A stretch of 51,789 bases of DNA. It comes from an uncultured Acidimicrobiaceae bacterium. GTDB taxonomy: Bacteria; Actinomycetota; Acidimicrobiia; Acidimicrobiales; Ilumatobacteraceae. A program made the translations under genes and the position numbers. The notes under the pieces are model-generated. The model saw only the letters and a program-made list of their open reading frames with translations, was not told the origin of the DNA and made no database searches. Below, in pieces: positions 16,133 to 24,270 of this stretch. Numbering within the stretch: the stretch's first letter is position 1; each line of letters starts with the position of its first letter. The stretch spans positions 1 to 51,789 of the forward strand of contig CAIXIJ010000070.1 of the NCBI GenBank assembly GCA_903919455.1, read 5' to 3'.

Positions 16133-17077
16133 ATGATTGGCGAACTGGACTTGATCGAACGGGCGATGGCGAACCATCACCTCTTGACGTCGACGGCGCT
16201 GCACGAACTCAGCATGAACCCCGGCCGTTGGGAGCGACTGGTGGACAAGGGACTGTGGATTCAGGTGACTCCCGGGCACTTCCGCCACGCCGCCACGCCG
16301 CTCACCTTTCCGATGATGGTGCGGGCCGGCGCCGGATGGCTCGGCCGACGCGGGGCGCTCTTCGGCACGACGGCGTTGTGGTGGCTCGGCGTCGATGTGC
16401 CAGAGCCAACCCACGCCGACTTCCTCGTTCCGCGCAGCAGTCGATCCATTCCGAATTGGATGACCATCCACACGTCGAAGATGTGGAGCGCCAGGAACTT
16501 CGTCTGGCACGAGGGTGTCCGCACGACCACTGCCGGGCGGGCCATCATCGATCACGCCTCCACGATGCCCAGTGCCCGAAGTCTCGAGAATGCCATCGAC
16601 AGCGCCATCAGCATTCGACGCACCGCCATGCCGCGGCTGTCGGCAGAACTGGCGCGCGTGAGCCGGCGGGGCCGGCCTGGCGTACGGCTCATGCGCGAAC
16701 TCCTCATCGACTCGGGCGGCGAGTCGCCACTCGAGCGCCGCTTCCTCCAACTGTTGCGACAGCACGGACTCCCGAGGCCCACGTGCCAGGTGGTGTTCCA
16801 CTCCTCCGGCAAGTTCGTCGCCCGCGTCGACTTCGCCTTCGGCCGATTGGTCGTGGAGGTGATGGGGCGCCTCGGCCACGTGAGCGATCGCGACCGCCAA
16901 CGCGACACTCGCCGCCGCAATGCGCTCACCCGGGAGGGACTCGAGGTGGTGGAGTTCACCACCGCCGACGTGATCGACGACCCCGCCTACATCGTGCGCA
17001 CCCTCGCCGAGCGCGGACTTGTCGCGGGTTCTTCCCCATCGTTGGCGGTCGGGCCGCGACAAGAACGAAGTTGTTGA
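16133..17077 (+). CDS. AbiEi-like HTH plus DUF559/Vsr-like endonuclease domain protein
   Basis: A 314-residue protein. Residues 1-55 look like the winged-helix of type IV antitoxin AbiEi proteins (LTSTALHELSMNPGRWERLV, then GLWIQVTPGHFRH). Residues 195-285 resemble DUF559, a PD-(D/E)XK fold related to Vsr endonuclease. Candidate catalytic residues are Glu197 (GESPLERRF), Asp233 (RVDFAF), Glu242 (VVEVMG) and His249, followed by the RDRQRDTRRRNALTREG helix. The active site seems intact. ATG 16133 is used; GTG 16130 and TTG 16115 are alternatives and no strong ribosome site is seen. No toxin partner gene adjoins it. Flanking inverted repeats suggest mobility. Confidence 0.75.
   Translation: MIGELDLIERAMANHHLLTSTALHELSMNPGRWERLVDKGLWIQVTPGHFRHAATPLTFPMMVRAGAGWLGRRGALFGTTALWWLGVDVPEPTHADFLVPRSSRSIPNWMTIHTSKMWSARNFVWHEGVRTTTAGRAIIDHASTMPSARSLENAIDSAISIRRTAMPRLSAELARVSRRGRPGVRLMRELLIDSGGESPLERRFLQLLRQHGLPRPTCQVVFHSSGKFVARVDFAFGRLVVEVMGRLGHVSDRDRQRDTRRRNALTREGLEVVEFTTADVIDDPAYIVRTLAERGLVAGSSPSLAVGPRQERSC
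17015..17072 (-). repeat. Right 58-bp inverted repeat, overlapping the nuclease 3' end
   Basis: Reverse-complement partner of 16028-16085. It too carries a stem of its own, CTTGTCGCGG (17018-17027) with CCGCGACAAG (17054-17063 approximately). It ends five bases before the nuclease stop codon is completed, so the repeat is translated. Confidence 0.85.
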
Positions 17078-17080
17078 GGG

Positions 17081-17177
17081 ATCAGGGGTGGGATGGGGCT
17101 CCTGGGGCGGGGCCTGGGGCGGGGGCGGGGCTCCTGGGGCGGGGCTCCTGGCGGGCGGGGCTTGGGGGTGGGGCGGG
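17081..17177. repeat. G-rich tract with GGGGCTCCTGG repeats upstream of fumarase
   Basis: Runs of three to five G recur through the tract, including GGGGCTCCTGGGGCGGGG at 17095 and 17127 and a degenerate third copy at 17141. The many closely spaced G-runs would allow G-quadruplexes on the non-template strand just before the fumarase promoter. No gene is seen in it. Confidence 0.65.
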
Positions 17178-17179
17178 CG

Positions 17180-17191
17180 TAGGCTTTTCAC
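17180..17191 (+). promoter_or_regulatory. -10 box placed for a leaderless fumarase mRNA
   Basis: TAGGCT (17180-17185) is followed by exactly six bases and then ATG 17192, so transcription would begin at the start codon. No Shine-Dalgarno is present. Confidence 0.45.
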
Positions 17192-18850
17192 ATGGCTGCA
17201 TCACTCGAGTTCGAGTTCACCGAACTGTTTCCGCTGGCTCACGACGACACTCCGTTCCGACTGGTCACCACCGATGGCGTGCGCACCGTCGAGACCCCGC
17301 TCGGCCCGGTCGTTCAGGTGGATCCATCGGCCATCACGCGCCTCACGCAAGAGGCCATGCGCGACATCGCCCACTTCCTGCGCCCCGGCCATCTGCACCA
17401 ACTGAGCAACATTCTCGAAGACCCCGAGGCCTCCGACAACGACCGTTTCGTGGCGCTCGACCTGCTGAAGAACGCAGCCATCTCGGCAGGCGGTGTGCTG
17501 CCCATGTGCCAGGACACCGGCACCGCCATCGTGAAGGGCAAGAAGGGCCAACAGATCTGGACCGGCGGTGGCGACGAGGAAGCCATCGCCCGAGGCGTGT
17601 TCAACACCTACCAGACCAGCAACCTGCGCTACAGCCAGATGGCTGCGTTGAACATGTACGACGAGGTGAACACCGGCAACAACCTGCCGGCGGAGATCAA
17701 GATCAGCGCCATCGACGGCGACGAATACAAGTTCCTGTTCATGGCCAAGGGCGGCGGCAGCGCCAACAAGAGCTACCTGTTCCAGGAGACCAAGGCCCTG
17801 CTGAACGAGAAGACGCTGCTGCCCTGGCTGTTCGAGAAGATGAAGACGCTCGGAACCGCAGCCTGCCCGCCCTATCACCTCGCCGTGGTCATCGGCGGCA
17901 CGAGTGCCGAGCTGGCCGTGGAGACTGCGAAGCTCGCCAGCGCGCGCTACCTCGACGGTCTGCCCACCGAAGGCAGCAAGCTCGGGCACGCGTTCCGCGA
18001 CATCTCGCTCGAGCAGAAGGTGCTGAAGCTCAGCCAGGAGACCGGCATCGGAGCGCAGTTCGGCGGCAAGTACTTCTGCCACGATGTGCGGGTCATCCGC
18101 TTGCCTCGCCACGGCGCGAGCTGCCCGGTGGCCATGGCGGTCAGCTGCAGCGCCGACCGACAGGCGCTCGGCAAGATCACCAAGGACGGCGTGTTCCTCG
18201 AGCAACTCGAAACCGACCCGGCTCGCTTCCTTCCCGATGTGACGCACGACGATCTCGCCGACGCGCAGGTGGTGCACATCGACCTGAACCGTCCGATGGC
18301 CGACATTCGCGCCGAGCTGAGCAAGTACCCGGTGAAGACCCGCGTGATGCTCACCGGGCCCATGGTGGTGGCCCGCGACATCGCCCACGCCAAGATCAAG
18401 GAACGCCTCGACAACGGCGAGCCGATGCCGCAGTACCTGCAGGACTACTGCGTGTACTACGCCGGTCCGGCCAAGACCCCCGAGGGTATGGCCAGTGGTT
18501 CGTTCGGCCCCACCACGGCAGGCCGCATGGACAGCTACGTGAACGAGTTCCAGGCAGCGGGCGGCAGCTTCGTGATGCTGGCCAAAGGCAACCGCAGCAA
18601 GCAGGTCACCGATGCCTGCAAAACGCACGGAGGCTTCTACCTCGGCAGCATCGGCGGGCCCGCTGCACGGCTCGCACAGGACTGCATCACCAAGGTGGAA
18701 GTGCTGGAGATGCCCGAGTTGGGCATGGAGGCCGTGTGGAAGATCGAAGTGCAGGACTTCCCGGCGTTCATCGTGGTCGACGACAAGGGCAACGACTTCT
18801 TCGATCTGGTGAACAAGCCGTACGGCGGCACACCGGTGAACATCAAGTGA
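17192..18850 (+). CDS. Fumarate hydratase, class I (iron-sulfur, FumA/FumB type)
   Basis: Iron-sulfur fumarase of 552 residues, close to the 548 of E. coli FumA, interconverting fumarate and L-malate in the TCA cycle. Likely cluster ligands are Cys106 (MCQDTGTA), Cys225 (TAACPPYHL) and Cys311 (HGASCPVAM). The N-terminal alpha-type and C-terminal beta-type domains (from about residue 370; [18 protein letters not shown]) are fused in one chain, as in FumA. The single-chain class I form is oxygen-sensitive in other bacteria. The gene appears monocistronic and ends tail to tail with the crotonase gene, five bases apart. Confidence 0.95.
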   Translation: MAASLEFEFTELFPLAHDDTPFRLVTTDGVRTVETPLGPVVQVDPSAITRLTQEAMRDIAHFLRPGHLHQLSNILEDPEASDNDRFVALDLLKNAAISAGGVLPMCQDTGTAIVKGKKGQQIWTGGGDEEAIARGVFNTYQTSNLRYSQMAALNMYDEVNTGNNLPAEIKISAIDGDEYKFLFMAKGGGSANKSYLFQETKALLNEKTLLPWLFEKMKTLGTAACPPYHLAVVIGGTSAELAVETAKLASARYLDGLPTEGSKLGHAFRDISLEQKVLKLSQETGIGAQFGGKYFCHDVRVIRLPRHGASCPVAMAVSCSADRQALGKITKDGVFLEQLETDPARFLPDVTHDDLADAQVVHIDLNRPMADIRAELSKYPVKTRVMLTGPMVVARDIAHAKIKERLDNGEPMPQYLQDYCVYYAGPAKTPEGMASGSFGPTTAGRMDSYVNEFQAAGGSFVMLAKGNRSKQVTDACKTHGGFYLGSIGGPAARLAQDCITKVEVLEMPELGMEAVWKIEVQDFPAFIVVDDKGNDFFDLVNKPYGGTPVNIK

Positions 18851-18855
18851 GCTGA

Positions 18856-19671
18856 CTAGAGCTCGCCGGCGAGCTCCCCAAGCCGCAACTCGCCCTCGCG
18901 GGTCTGGCCACCATGCTCCATGAACGCCGCCAACGCCACACGCGTGTCGGGGTGACCCAGCGTGCCGCTGAACGCATCGCCCTCCAGAAGGAGGTCGGCC
19001 TCCACGTCCTTCTCGGCGCGCAACACCGACGCCTTCGCCGCGGCCACGGCGTGGGGTGGGAAGCCGGCGATGCGCTCGGCGAGCCGATGCACGAACGGCC
19101 AGAGCTCGTCGGATGGCAGCGCCCGATTCACCCAGCCCCACCGCTCGGCCAACTCGGCCGACACGTCGTCGCAGCCGAGGATGACCTCCAAGGCCCGCGA
19201 CCTGCCGATGAGCCGTGGCAGCCGAGCAGTGCCGCTGCCACCGGGCAGGATGCCAAGGGCAACCTCGGGCTGGTTGAACACGGCCCGGCCCAGCGCCGCA
19301 AAGCGCATGTCGCAGCTGAGTGCCAGTTCGCTGCCGCCGCCGCCGACGCGCCCTTCGATGACCGCGATGGTGGCCTTGGGCATGGTGCGAAACGCCTCGC
19401 ACATCTGGTGAAAGGCGTTCAGCTCGGTGGCCGGCGGCGCATCGGTAGGCAGATGCTGGATGAGCGTCACGTCGAAGTGGGCGATGAAGAACTCGGGGTT
19501 CGCCGAGCGCAGTACCACCACCCGAACCTCTGGGTCGTCGCGCAGTTGCGCGGCCATCGCAGTCATCGCCCCGTACAGCGACAGGTCGAACAGGTTGATC
19601 GGCGGGTTGTCGATGGTGACGGTGCCTACACCGTTCACCACCTCGAGTGACAGTGGAGTGCTCACAGCCAT
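18856..19671 (-). CDS. Enoyl-CoA hydratase/isomerase family protein
   Basis: Crotonase-fold protein of 271 residues. The first oxyanion-hole segment reads NPEFFIAHFD, where canonical hydratases have FCAGAD, and the second is EGRVGGGGSELALSCDMRFA. In the catalytic region VFNQPEVALGILPGG retains the Glu of QPE. The altered first loop suggests an isomerase, hydrolase or divergent specificity; the acyl-CoA substrate cannot be read from the sequence. Its start overlaps the LLM gene by 10 bases only in the sense of lying just downstream: it follows that gene's coding order on the minus strand as the first gene does not, so this gene is transcribed before it ends at fumarase. Co-transcription with LLM and ABC-F genes is possible. 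Confidence 0.82.
   Translation of the reverse strand: MAVSTPLSLEVVNGVGTVTIDNPPINLFDLSLYGAMTAMAAQLRDDPEVRVVVLRSANPEFFIAHFDVTLIQHLPTDAPPATELNAFHQMCEAFRTMPKATIAVIEGRVGGGGSELALSCDMRFAALGRAVFNQPEVALGILPGGSGTARLPRLIGRSRALEVILGCDDVSAELAERWGWVNRALPSDELWPFVHRLAERIAGFPPHAVAAAKASVLRAEKDVEADLLLEGDAFSGTLGHPDTRVALAAFMEHGGQTREGELRLGELAGEL
18859..18876. terminator. Perfect 18-bp palindrome at the fumarase/crotonase junction
   Basis: GAGCTCGCCGGCGAGCTC is perfectly self-complementary and lies nine bases after the fumarase stop, within the last codons of the convergent crotonase gene. It could serve as a fumarase terminator, although it leaves almost no loop and no T-run follows. Confidence 0.3.
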
Positions 19672-20579
19672 TCGGCGAGGACGGCCTGGGTGCGGGCCAC
19701 TTCCTCGGGGTTGCTGGTGAAGATGCCAGCGTTGAAGTCGGTGACACCGATGGACTGCAGTTCCTTCACCTGATCACGCACTTCGGCCTCGGTGCCCACG
19801 ATGGCAAGGCCGCCGGGGCCATCCACGCCCTCGCGGTCCATCATGGTCTTGTAACTGGGCAGGGTGTCGTACACGGCGAACACCTGCGCTGCATTGGCGC
19901 GAGCGGCATCCACATCGTCGGTGACGGCGATGGGCAGCGCACACACGACGCGCGGTTCGGGGCGACCAGCGTCGGCTGCCGCCTGGCGCAGCGTGGGGAT
20001 GGTGAGTTCGGCCAAGGTCTTCGGGCCGACGCACCACGTGCTCGTGCCATCGGCCAGTTGCCCGGTGACCCGCAGCATCTGCGGCCCAAGCGCCGCCACC
20101 ACCACCGACGGACGGCTGCTGCCCACGGCGGCAAGGCCGCCCATCACGCGGTACTCCTCGCCCTGGAACGCCACCGGTTGTCCTTCCAGGAGCGGCATCA
20201 GCACCGAGAGGTACTCGCGAAGGTGACGCACGGGCTTGGCGTACGACAGGCCCCACATGCTCTCCACGACCACCTGATGCGACAGGCCGATGCCGAGGCA
20301 GAAGCCACCGTCGCCACGGCTGTTGATGGCGGCAACCGTGCTGAGCGCCTGCTGAGCCATCACCCACGGGTGTCGCGGGTAGGTGGGCACCACGGCGGTG
20401 CCAAGCTCGATGCCCGGGACCTCGCGACCCACGATCGCCAGGGCGGTCATGGCGTCGTGACCGAAGATCTGCGACGACCAGAACGTGGAGTAACCGGCAT
20501 CCTTCGCGGCCTGGGCCTCGCTGATGATGTCGTCGATGGTGCCGCCATTGATGGCGTTGGACATGGAACCGATGCGCAT
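19662..20579 (-). CDS. LLM-class F420-dependent oxidoreductase (second copy)
   Basis: Luciferase-like enzyme of about 305 residues. It begins MRIGSMSNAINGGTIDDII and contains GIELGTAVVPTYPRHPWVMAQ and FCLGIGLSHQVVVESMWG, typical of actinobacterial F420-dependent enzymes resembling the MSMEG_4879 group. The substrate is unknown. Two starts are possible: ATG 20597, which overlaps the ABC-F stop as TGATG, or ATG 20579, which gives the family-typical MRIG start and is used here. The 3' end overlaps the start of the crotonase gene by 10 bases, indicating one transcript. Confidence 0.83.
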   Translation of the reverse strand: MRIGSMSNAINGGTIDDIISEAQAAKDAGYSTFWSSQIFGHDAMTALAIVGREVPGIELGTAVVPTYPRHPWVMAQQALSTVAAINSRGDGGFCLGIGLSHQVVVESMWGLSYAKPVRHLREYLSVLMPLLEGQPVAFQGEEYRVMGGLAAVGSSRPSVVVAALGPQMLRVTGQLADGTSTWCVGPKTLAELTIPTLRQAAADAGRPEPRVVCALPIAVTDDVDAARANAAQVFAVYDTLPSYKTMMDREGVDGPGGLAIVGTEAEVRDQVKELQSIGVTDFNAGIFTSNPEEVARTQAVLAEWL

Positions 20580-20596
20580 AGAAATGGCACCGTACA

Positions 20597-22213
20597 TCAC
20601 GCCAGCGACACCAACTCCAGCCAACCCTCGTTGAAGTAGTCGACCTGACCGTCGGGCATGAGCAGCACCTTGGTGGGGGCCAGGCGCTCGACGAACTCGG
20701 TGTCGTGACTGACGAAGATGATGCTGCCCTTCCAGTCGCACAGTGCATCGGCGACGGATTCGCGGCTGGGCGGGTCGAGGTTGTTGGTGGGCTCGTCGAG
20801 CAACAGCAAGTTGTTGCGCCCCACCATCAGCATCGCCAAGGCCAACTTGGTCTTCTCGCCGCCCGACAACGTGCCGCTCCGCTGGTGCACCTTGTCGCCG
20901 CTCAGGCCCATCATGCCGAGCAGCGCGCGCAGTTGGGTCTCGGTGTAGATCAGGCCCGGCGGCACCTCGGCGCGCAGGTTGTCGAGCAGGCTCTGGTCGG
21001 TGCGCAGGTTGTCGTGCTCCTGGGCGTAGTAACCCATCTGCACCTGATGGCCGAAGCGGAAGTCGCCGAGGTTCGCGGTGGTCTCACCAGCAAGAATGCG
21101 CAGGAGACTGGTCTTTCCCGCGCCGTTGAGGCCGAGCACCAGCATGCGCTCGCCGCGCCCAAGGTCGAAGTGCACGTCTTCGAATACCGGTGGGCCGCCG
21201 TAGGCCTTCGACAGGTGCTCGGCCGTGATGACGGTGGCACCGCACGCCGGCGGGTCGGGAAACTTCACGCGCAACGACCGATCGCCAGGACCGGCCTCCA
21301 CCCGCTGGCCCTCGAGCCGGGCGATCTGCTTCTCCTTGCTGTGGGCCATCGCCGCCTTGGTGGCCTTCGCACCGAAACGGTCCACCACAGCCTGCAGCCT
21401 GGCGATCTCCTTCGACTGCATCGCTGCCACCTTGGTGAGGCGCTCCTCGTCCTTCACGCGCGCAGCCTTGTACTGGCTGTAGGTGCCCTTGTACTCCACC
21501 ACCTTGCCCAAGCTGTCTTCGTTGGGTCGGTCGAGGTGAATGACGCGCGTGATGGCCTCGTCGAGCAGGTCGAGGTCGTGGCTGATCACCAACAACGCGC
21601 CCCGGTACTTGCGCATGAAGTCGAGCAACCAACTCTTGGCGTCGACGTCGAGGTGGTTGGTGGGTTCGTCGAGCAACAGCAGATCGCTGCCGGCGAACAG
21701 GATGCGCGACAACTCCACCCGGCGTCGCTCGCCACCACTCAGCACGCCGATGGGCAACTCCATCCGGTCGGGCGACAGGCCCAGGCCGGCCATGATGCTG
21801 CGAGCTTCACTCTCAGCCGCATACCCGCCCGTGCTGGCGAACTCGTCCTGTGCCTTGCTGTAGCGCGCCACGTTGCGCTCATTGGGGTCGGCCTCCATGG
21901 CCACGCGCAGCTTCTCGATGCGGTCGAGTTGGTCGTCGATACCGCGACCGCTGAGCACGTGGGTGACAGCGGGACGCGTATCGGGCACGCCGTCGACGCG
22001 CGGGTCTTGCGACAGGTAGCCGAAACCACCCTTACGCAGCACCTTGCCGGCGGCAGGCTCGAGTTCACCGCCGAGGGTGCGGAAGGTGGTGGTCTTTCCG
22101 GCACCGTTGCGGCCCACCAGGCCCACCTTGTCCTTGGGCATGATGGTGAAGGAGACGTGCTCGACCAGCAGTCGACCGCCCACCTCCACCGAAAGTCCCT
22201 GCACCTGCAACAT
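20597..22213 (-). CDS. ABC-F family ATPase (ribosome-associated)
   Basis: Duplicated ABC ATPase without membrane segments, 538 residues. The first cassette has GRNGAGKTT, LSGGERRRVELSRIL and LLLLDEPTNHLD. The second has GLNGAGKTS, LSGGEKTKLALAML and LLLLDEPTNNLD. A basic helical linker lies between them (about 240-310; KDEERLTKVAAMQSKEIARLQ). This is the ABC-F layout (EttA/Uup/antibiotic-resistance type), acting on ribosomes rather than in transport. There is no long arm or C-terminal extension, so I would not assign a resistance role. It is the first gene of a run with the LLM and crotonase genes. Confidence 0.9.
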   Translation of the reverse strand: MLQVQGLSVEVGGRLLVEHVSFTIMPKDKVGLVGRNGAGKTTTFRTLGGELEPAAGKVLRKGGFGYLSQDPRVDGVPDTRPAVTHVLSGRGIDDQLDRIEKLRVAMEADPNERNVARYSKAQDEFASTGGYAAESEARSIMAGLGLSPDRMELPIGVLSGGERRRVELSRILFAGSDLLLLDEPTNHLDVDAKSWLLDFMRKYRGALLVISHDLDLLDEAITRVIHLDRPNEDSLGKVVEYKGTYSQYKAARVKDEERLTKVAAMQSKEIARLQAVVDRFGAKATKAAMAHSKEKQIARLEGQRVEAGPGDRSLRVKFPDPPACGATVITAEHLSKAYGGPPVFEDVHFDLGRGERMLVLGLNGAGKTSLLRILAGETTANLGDFRFGHQVQMGYYAQEHDNLRTDQSLLDNLRAEVPPGLIYTETQLRALLGMMGLSGDKVHQRSGTLSGGEKTKLALAMLMVGRNNLLLLDEPTNNLDPPSRESVADALCDWKGSIIFVSHDTEFVERLAPTKVLLMPDGQVDYFNEGWLELVSLA

Positions 22214-22272
22214 GATCGTTCAGCGTGTCGGGGGAATGCGCGCGTCGCAACGTGACGTCTACGATGACCCGC

Positions 22273-22707
22273 ATGGAGGCAGCGTCGGTCGCACCCCCGC
22301 AGTGGCGCACTCGGAGCCTTCCGCTGCTGTGCGGCGGCGCGATGGCGGGCGCAGCCGTCGTCGTTGCGCTCAACGACCCGTCAGCTCCAAACAGCCGATT
22401 TCCCGGCTGCGCCTTCCACGCAGCCACAGGACTGTGGTGTCCAGGCTGCGGCCTCACGCGCGGATTCCACCAGTTGCTCACCGGACATCCGCTCTCGGCC
22501 ATGAGCTACAACATCTTCGTTCCCGTGGTCCTGGTAGCCGTGGTGGCGTCGTGGTGGGGCTGGACACGCACCGCATGGGGGCGCTCCGAACGCGTCTGGC
22601 CCGCATGGACCCGCCAATGGATGGCCACCGGCATGGCCGTGAGCCTGATCGCCTACGGCGTGTTGCGCAACGTGCCGTGGGCGCCCCTGCGCACGCTGGC
22701 GCCCTGA
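22273..22707 (+). CDS. DUF2752 membrane protein
   Basis: Small membrane protein (144 residues) with about three helices (LPLLCGGAMAGAAVVVAL; FVPVVLVAVVASWWGW; GMAVSLIAYGVL). It has the DUF2752 core FPGCAFHAATGLWCPGCGLTRGFHQLLTGHP with three conserved cysteines. Function is unknown. ATG 22273 is preferred over ATG 22264 because TACGAT (22260-22265) is placed as a -10 box seven bases before 22273. Confidence 0.8.
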   Translation: MEAASVAPPQWRTRSLPLLCGGAMAGAAVVVALNDPSAPNSRFPGCAFHAATGLWCPGCGLTRGFHQLLTGHPLSAMSYNIFVPVVLVAVVASWWGWTRTAWGRSERVWPAWTRQWMATGMAVSLIAYGVLRNVPWAPLRTLAP

Positions 22708-22719
22708 CCCCTCAGGGCG
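22700..22719. terminator. Bidirectional hairpin spanning both stop codons
   Basis: CGCCCTGA (22700-22707) pairs with TCAGGGCG (22712-22719) around CCCC. The plus-strand stop lies in the left arm and the minus-strand stop in the right arm, so one hairpin could end both convergent transcripts. Confidence 0.5.
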
Positions 22720-23695
22720 TTGCGGGTGGTGCGTTCGGCACCGTGGTCGGCGGCACCACCACGGAGCCGCCAGCGCCCGACACCAACGGCGCCGAGGTGG
22801 TGTCGGGCGCAGCAATGGTCGAGTCGATGATGGTTGGCGCCACCGAGTCGCCGACACCCGAACCAGTGTTGCTCACCGTGGTGTCGGAGGGGTTCGAGCC
22901 ACCGTTGTGCTGCTGGGGAGCCGTGGTACCGGTGACGGGACCACTGGAATCGTCCTGGAAACTGGTGGATAGGCAATCGCCCGGCTTCTGAGGCGCGTCA
23001 CCAAGTGCCAGCGCCACATTCGCGGCGAGTGCCGTTCGTCCGGAATTGGTGAGGTGCAATTGATCGCCGCCCGTCAGGCCCGGGTCGGCGGCAGTGGTGG
23101 CTGCCCAATCAACGACCGTCACGTTCGGGTACTTGGCGGCCAACTCGCGGATGACATCGTTCACCTCGACCCGTGATGGCTTGAACTCGGTGACGGTCAG
23201 CAGCACGACGGGATTCGGCGACAACCGCGTGACCATCCGTTCCAGGTCCCTGCGATAGGCGTCCTGCACCTCTCGATAGTTGTTACCCAACAGGATCACG
23301 CCGACGTCCCAACCAGCACTGAGACGATTGTCGAGCACCTTGTTGCCGAAGTCGACGAAACGACCGGTCTCGGCATCCACCTCGACCTGCCAACCTTGCG
23401 GAACGAGGGCCTTGCACATGTCGTTGGTGTACCGACGAGACGTGCTGGCGAGCACCGAATCGCCGATGAGGATCACCCTGTTGCCCACTGCCTGCGCGCC
23501 AACCTGCTGATCGGGCGGCACGCTGCTGCCGGTGTGCGACCCGCCGGGATCCGCGTTCTGGCCCTCGACCACACTGGACGGGAGCGCACCCACCTCGAGC
23601 GAAGGCGCGGTGCCGTCGGCGCTGGACGCCGCGCTGCCACACGCCGACACCAGTAACGCGGCGCACAGGAGGGGGGTTGCCCGGCGCAAGAACAT
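22712..23695 (-). CDS. Secreted SGNH/GDSL-type esterase lipoprotein
   Basis: Exported lipoprotein (327 residues). Signal peptide with lipobox LLVSAC, then an SGNH hydrolase domain of about 170 residues. Block I is ILIGDSVLAST (Ser nucleophile), the middle block is VGVILLGNNY (Asn), and block V is DQLHLTNSGR (Asp and His). The C-terminal 80 residues are low-complexity Pro/Ser/Thr/Gly, probably a cell-wall-spanning or extracellular tail. It resembles the hydrolase domain that in other proteins is attached to OafA-type acyltransferases, so a sugar-acetyl esterase role on surface polymers is plausible. Monocistronic and convergent with the DUF2752 gene. Confidence 0.75.
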   Translation of the reverse strand: MFLRRATPLLCAALLVSACGSAASSADGTAPSLEVGALPSSVVEGQNADPGGSHTGSSVPPDQQVGAQAVGNRVILIGDSVLASTSRRYTNDMCKALVPQGWQVEVDAETGRFVDFGNKVLDNRLSAGWDVGVILLGNNYREVQDAYRRDLERMVTRLSPNPVVLLTVTEFKPSRVEVNDVIRELAAKYPNVTVVDWAATTAADPGLTGGDQLHLTNSGRTALAANVALALGDAPQKPGDCLSTSFQDDSSGPVTGTTAPQQHNGGSNPSDTTVSNTGSGVGDSVAPTIIDSTIAAPDTTSAPLVSGAGGSVVVPPTTVPNAPPATP

Positions 23696-23734
23696 CAGTC
23701 CCCTATTGGAACCGCGCCGGGCAACCGTTGCAAG

Positions 23735-24154
23735 TCAGGCGCGCTCGCGCAGTGCGTCGCGGATCTCGATGAGCAGATCCACCTCGGTGGGCGGCGCGTC
23801 GAGCGGCGGCTTCTGACGACGGAGACGGTTGTAGGCCCTGATGATCAGGAACAGCACGAGAGCGGTGATGAGCAGCGTCACGATGGACGTGAGCAGCTTT
23901 CCGAACTCCAAGTAGGTGCCATCTGCCACCACCGCGCCGGACGCGTCGGTCTTCGGCGTGTCATTGAGCTTCAACCGGAGCATGTCGTTGAACGACGGCT
24001 TGCCGAAAATGGCCGCGACGAGGTTCATCATGACGTCTTCGGTGAAGACCTTGATGACGGCTCCGACCGCTCCGGCGAGGATGACACCCACTGCCAGTTC
24101 GATCATGTTGCCGGTGATGACGAAGTCGCGGAACTCCTTCACAAATTTCTTCAC
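23735..24154 (-). CDS. mscL: Large-conductance mechanosensitive channel MscL
   Basis: Pentameric tension-gated channel, 139 residues (family about 130-150). TM1 with the pore constriction is VITGNMIELAVGVILAGAVGAVI, TM2 is LLTSIVTLLITALVLFLIIRAYNR, and the C-terminal helix ends DLLIEIRDALRER. The periplasmic loop is longer than E. coli's. GTG 24154 gives the normal MKKFVKEFRDF start and has AAAGGG nine bases upstream; the open frame continues to 24250 but does not fit the family. Confidence 0.95.
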   Translation of the reverse strand: MKKFVKEFRDFVITGNMIELAVGVILAGAVGAVIKVFTEDVMMNLVAAIFGKPSFNDMLRLKLNDTPKTDASGAVVADGTYLEFGKLLTSIVTLLITALVLFLIIRAYNRLRRQKPPLDAPPTEVDLLIEIRDALRERA

Positions 24155-24270
24155 TTGCCAGACCCTTTCGATGGAACAACGAGGAAGCCGACTACCGGGT
24201 GCCGGCCGATCACATCGCGTGATCCTTCCGAGCAGCCAGTAACGACGCACCTCTTATTAACATCCGCAAC

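Larger units (their letters stand above)
16028..17072 (+). mobile_element. Putative element: DUF559-like nuclease gene between 58-bp inverted repeats
   Basis: A unit of 1,045 bp bounded by the two inverted repeats, with one gene inside. The right repeat doubles as the 3' end of the coding sequence and encodes the last residues of the protein from Gly295 on. This architecture resembles a transposable or otherwise dispersed selfish element, but the encoded protein is nuclease-like, not a recognised transposase. I see no convincing target-site duplication outside the repeats. Confidence 0.5.

Noticed and set aside
16133-17077. Type IV toxin-antitoxin pair
   Set aside because: Only an AbiEi-like N-terminal segment is present and no AbiEii nucleotidyltransferase gene lies next to it.
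15266-17191. A 641-codon minus-strand open frame across hrpB and the element
   Set aside because: Antisense to two well-supported genes, with a Pro-rich translation from the C/G tracts and no domain pattern.
15919-18855. A 978-codon plus-strand open frame spanning hrpB end to fumarase
   Set aside because: It is a GC-driven shadow of the nuclease and fumarase genes; its translation is Arg-rich and low in hydrophobic residues, while the true frames have clear families.
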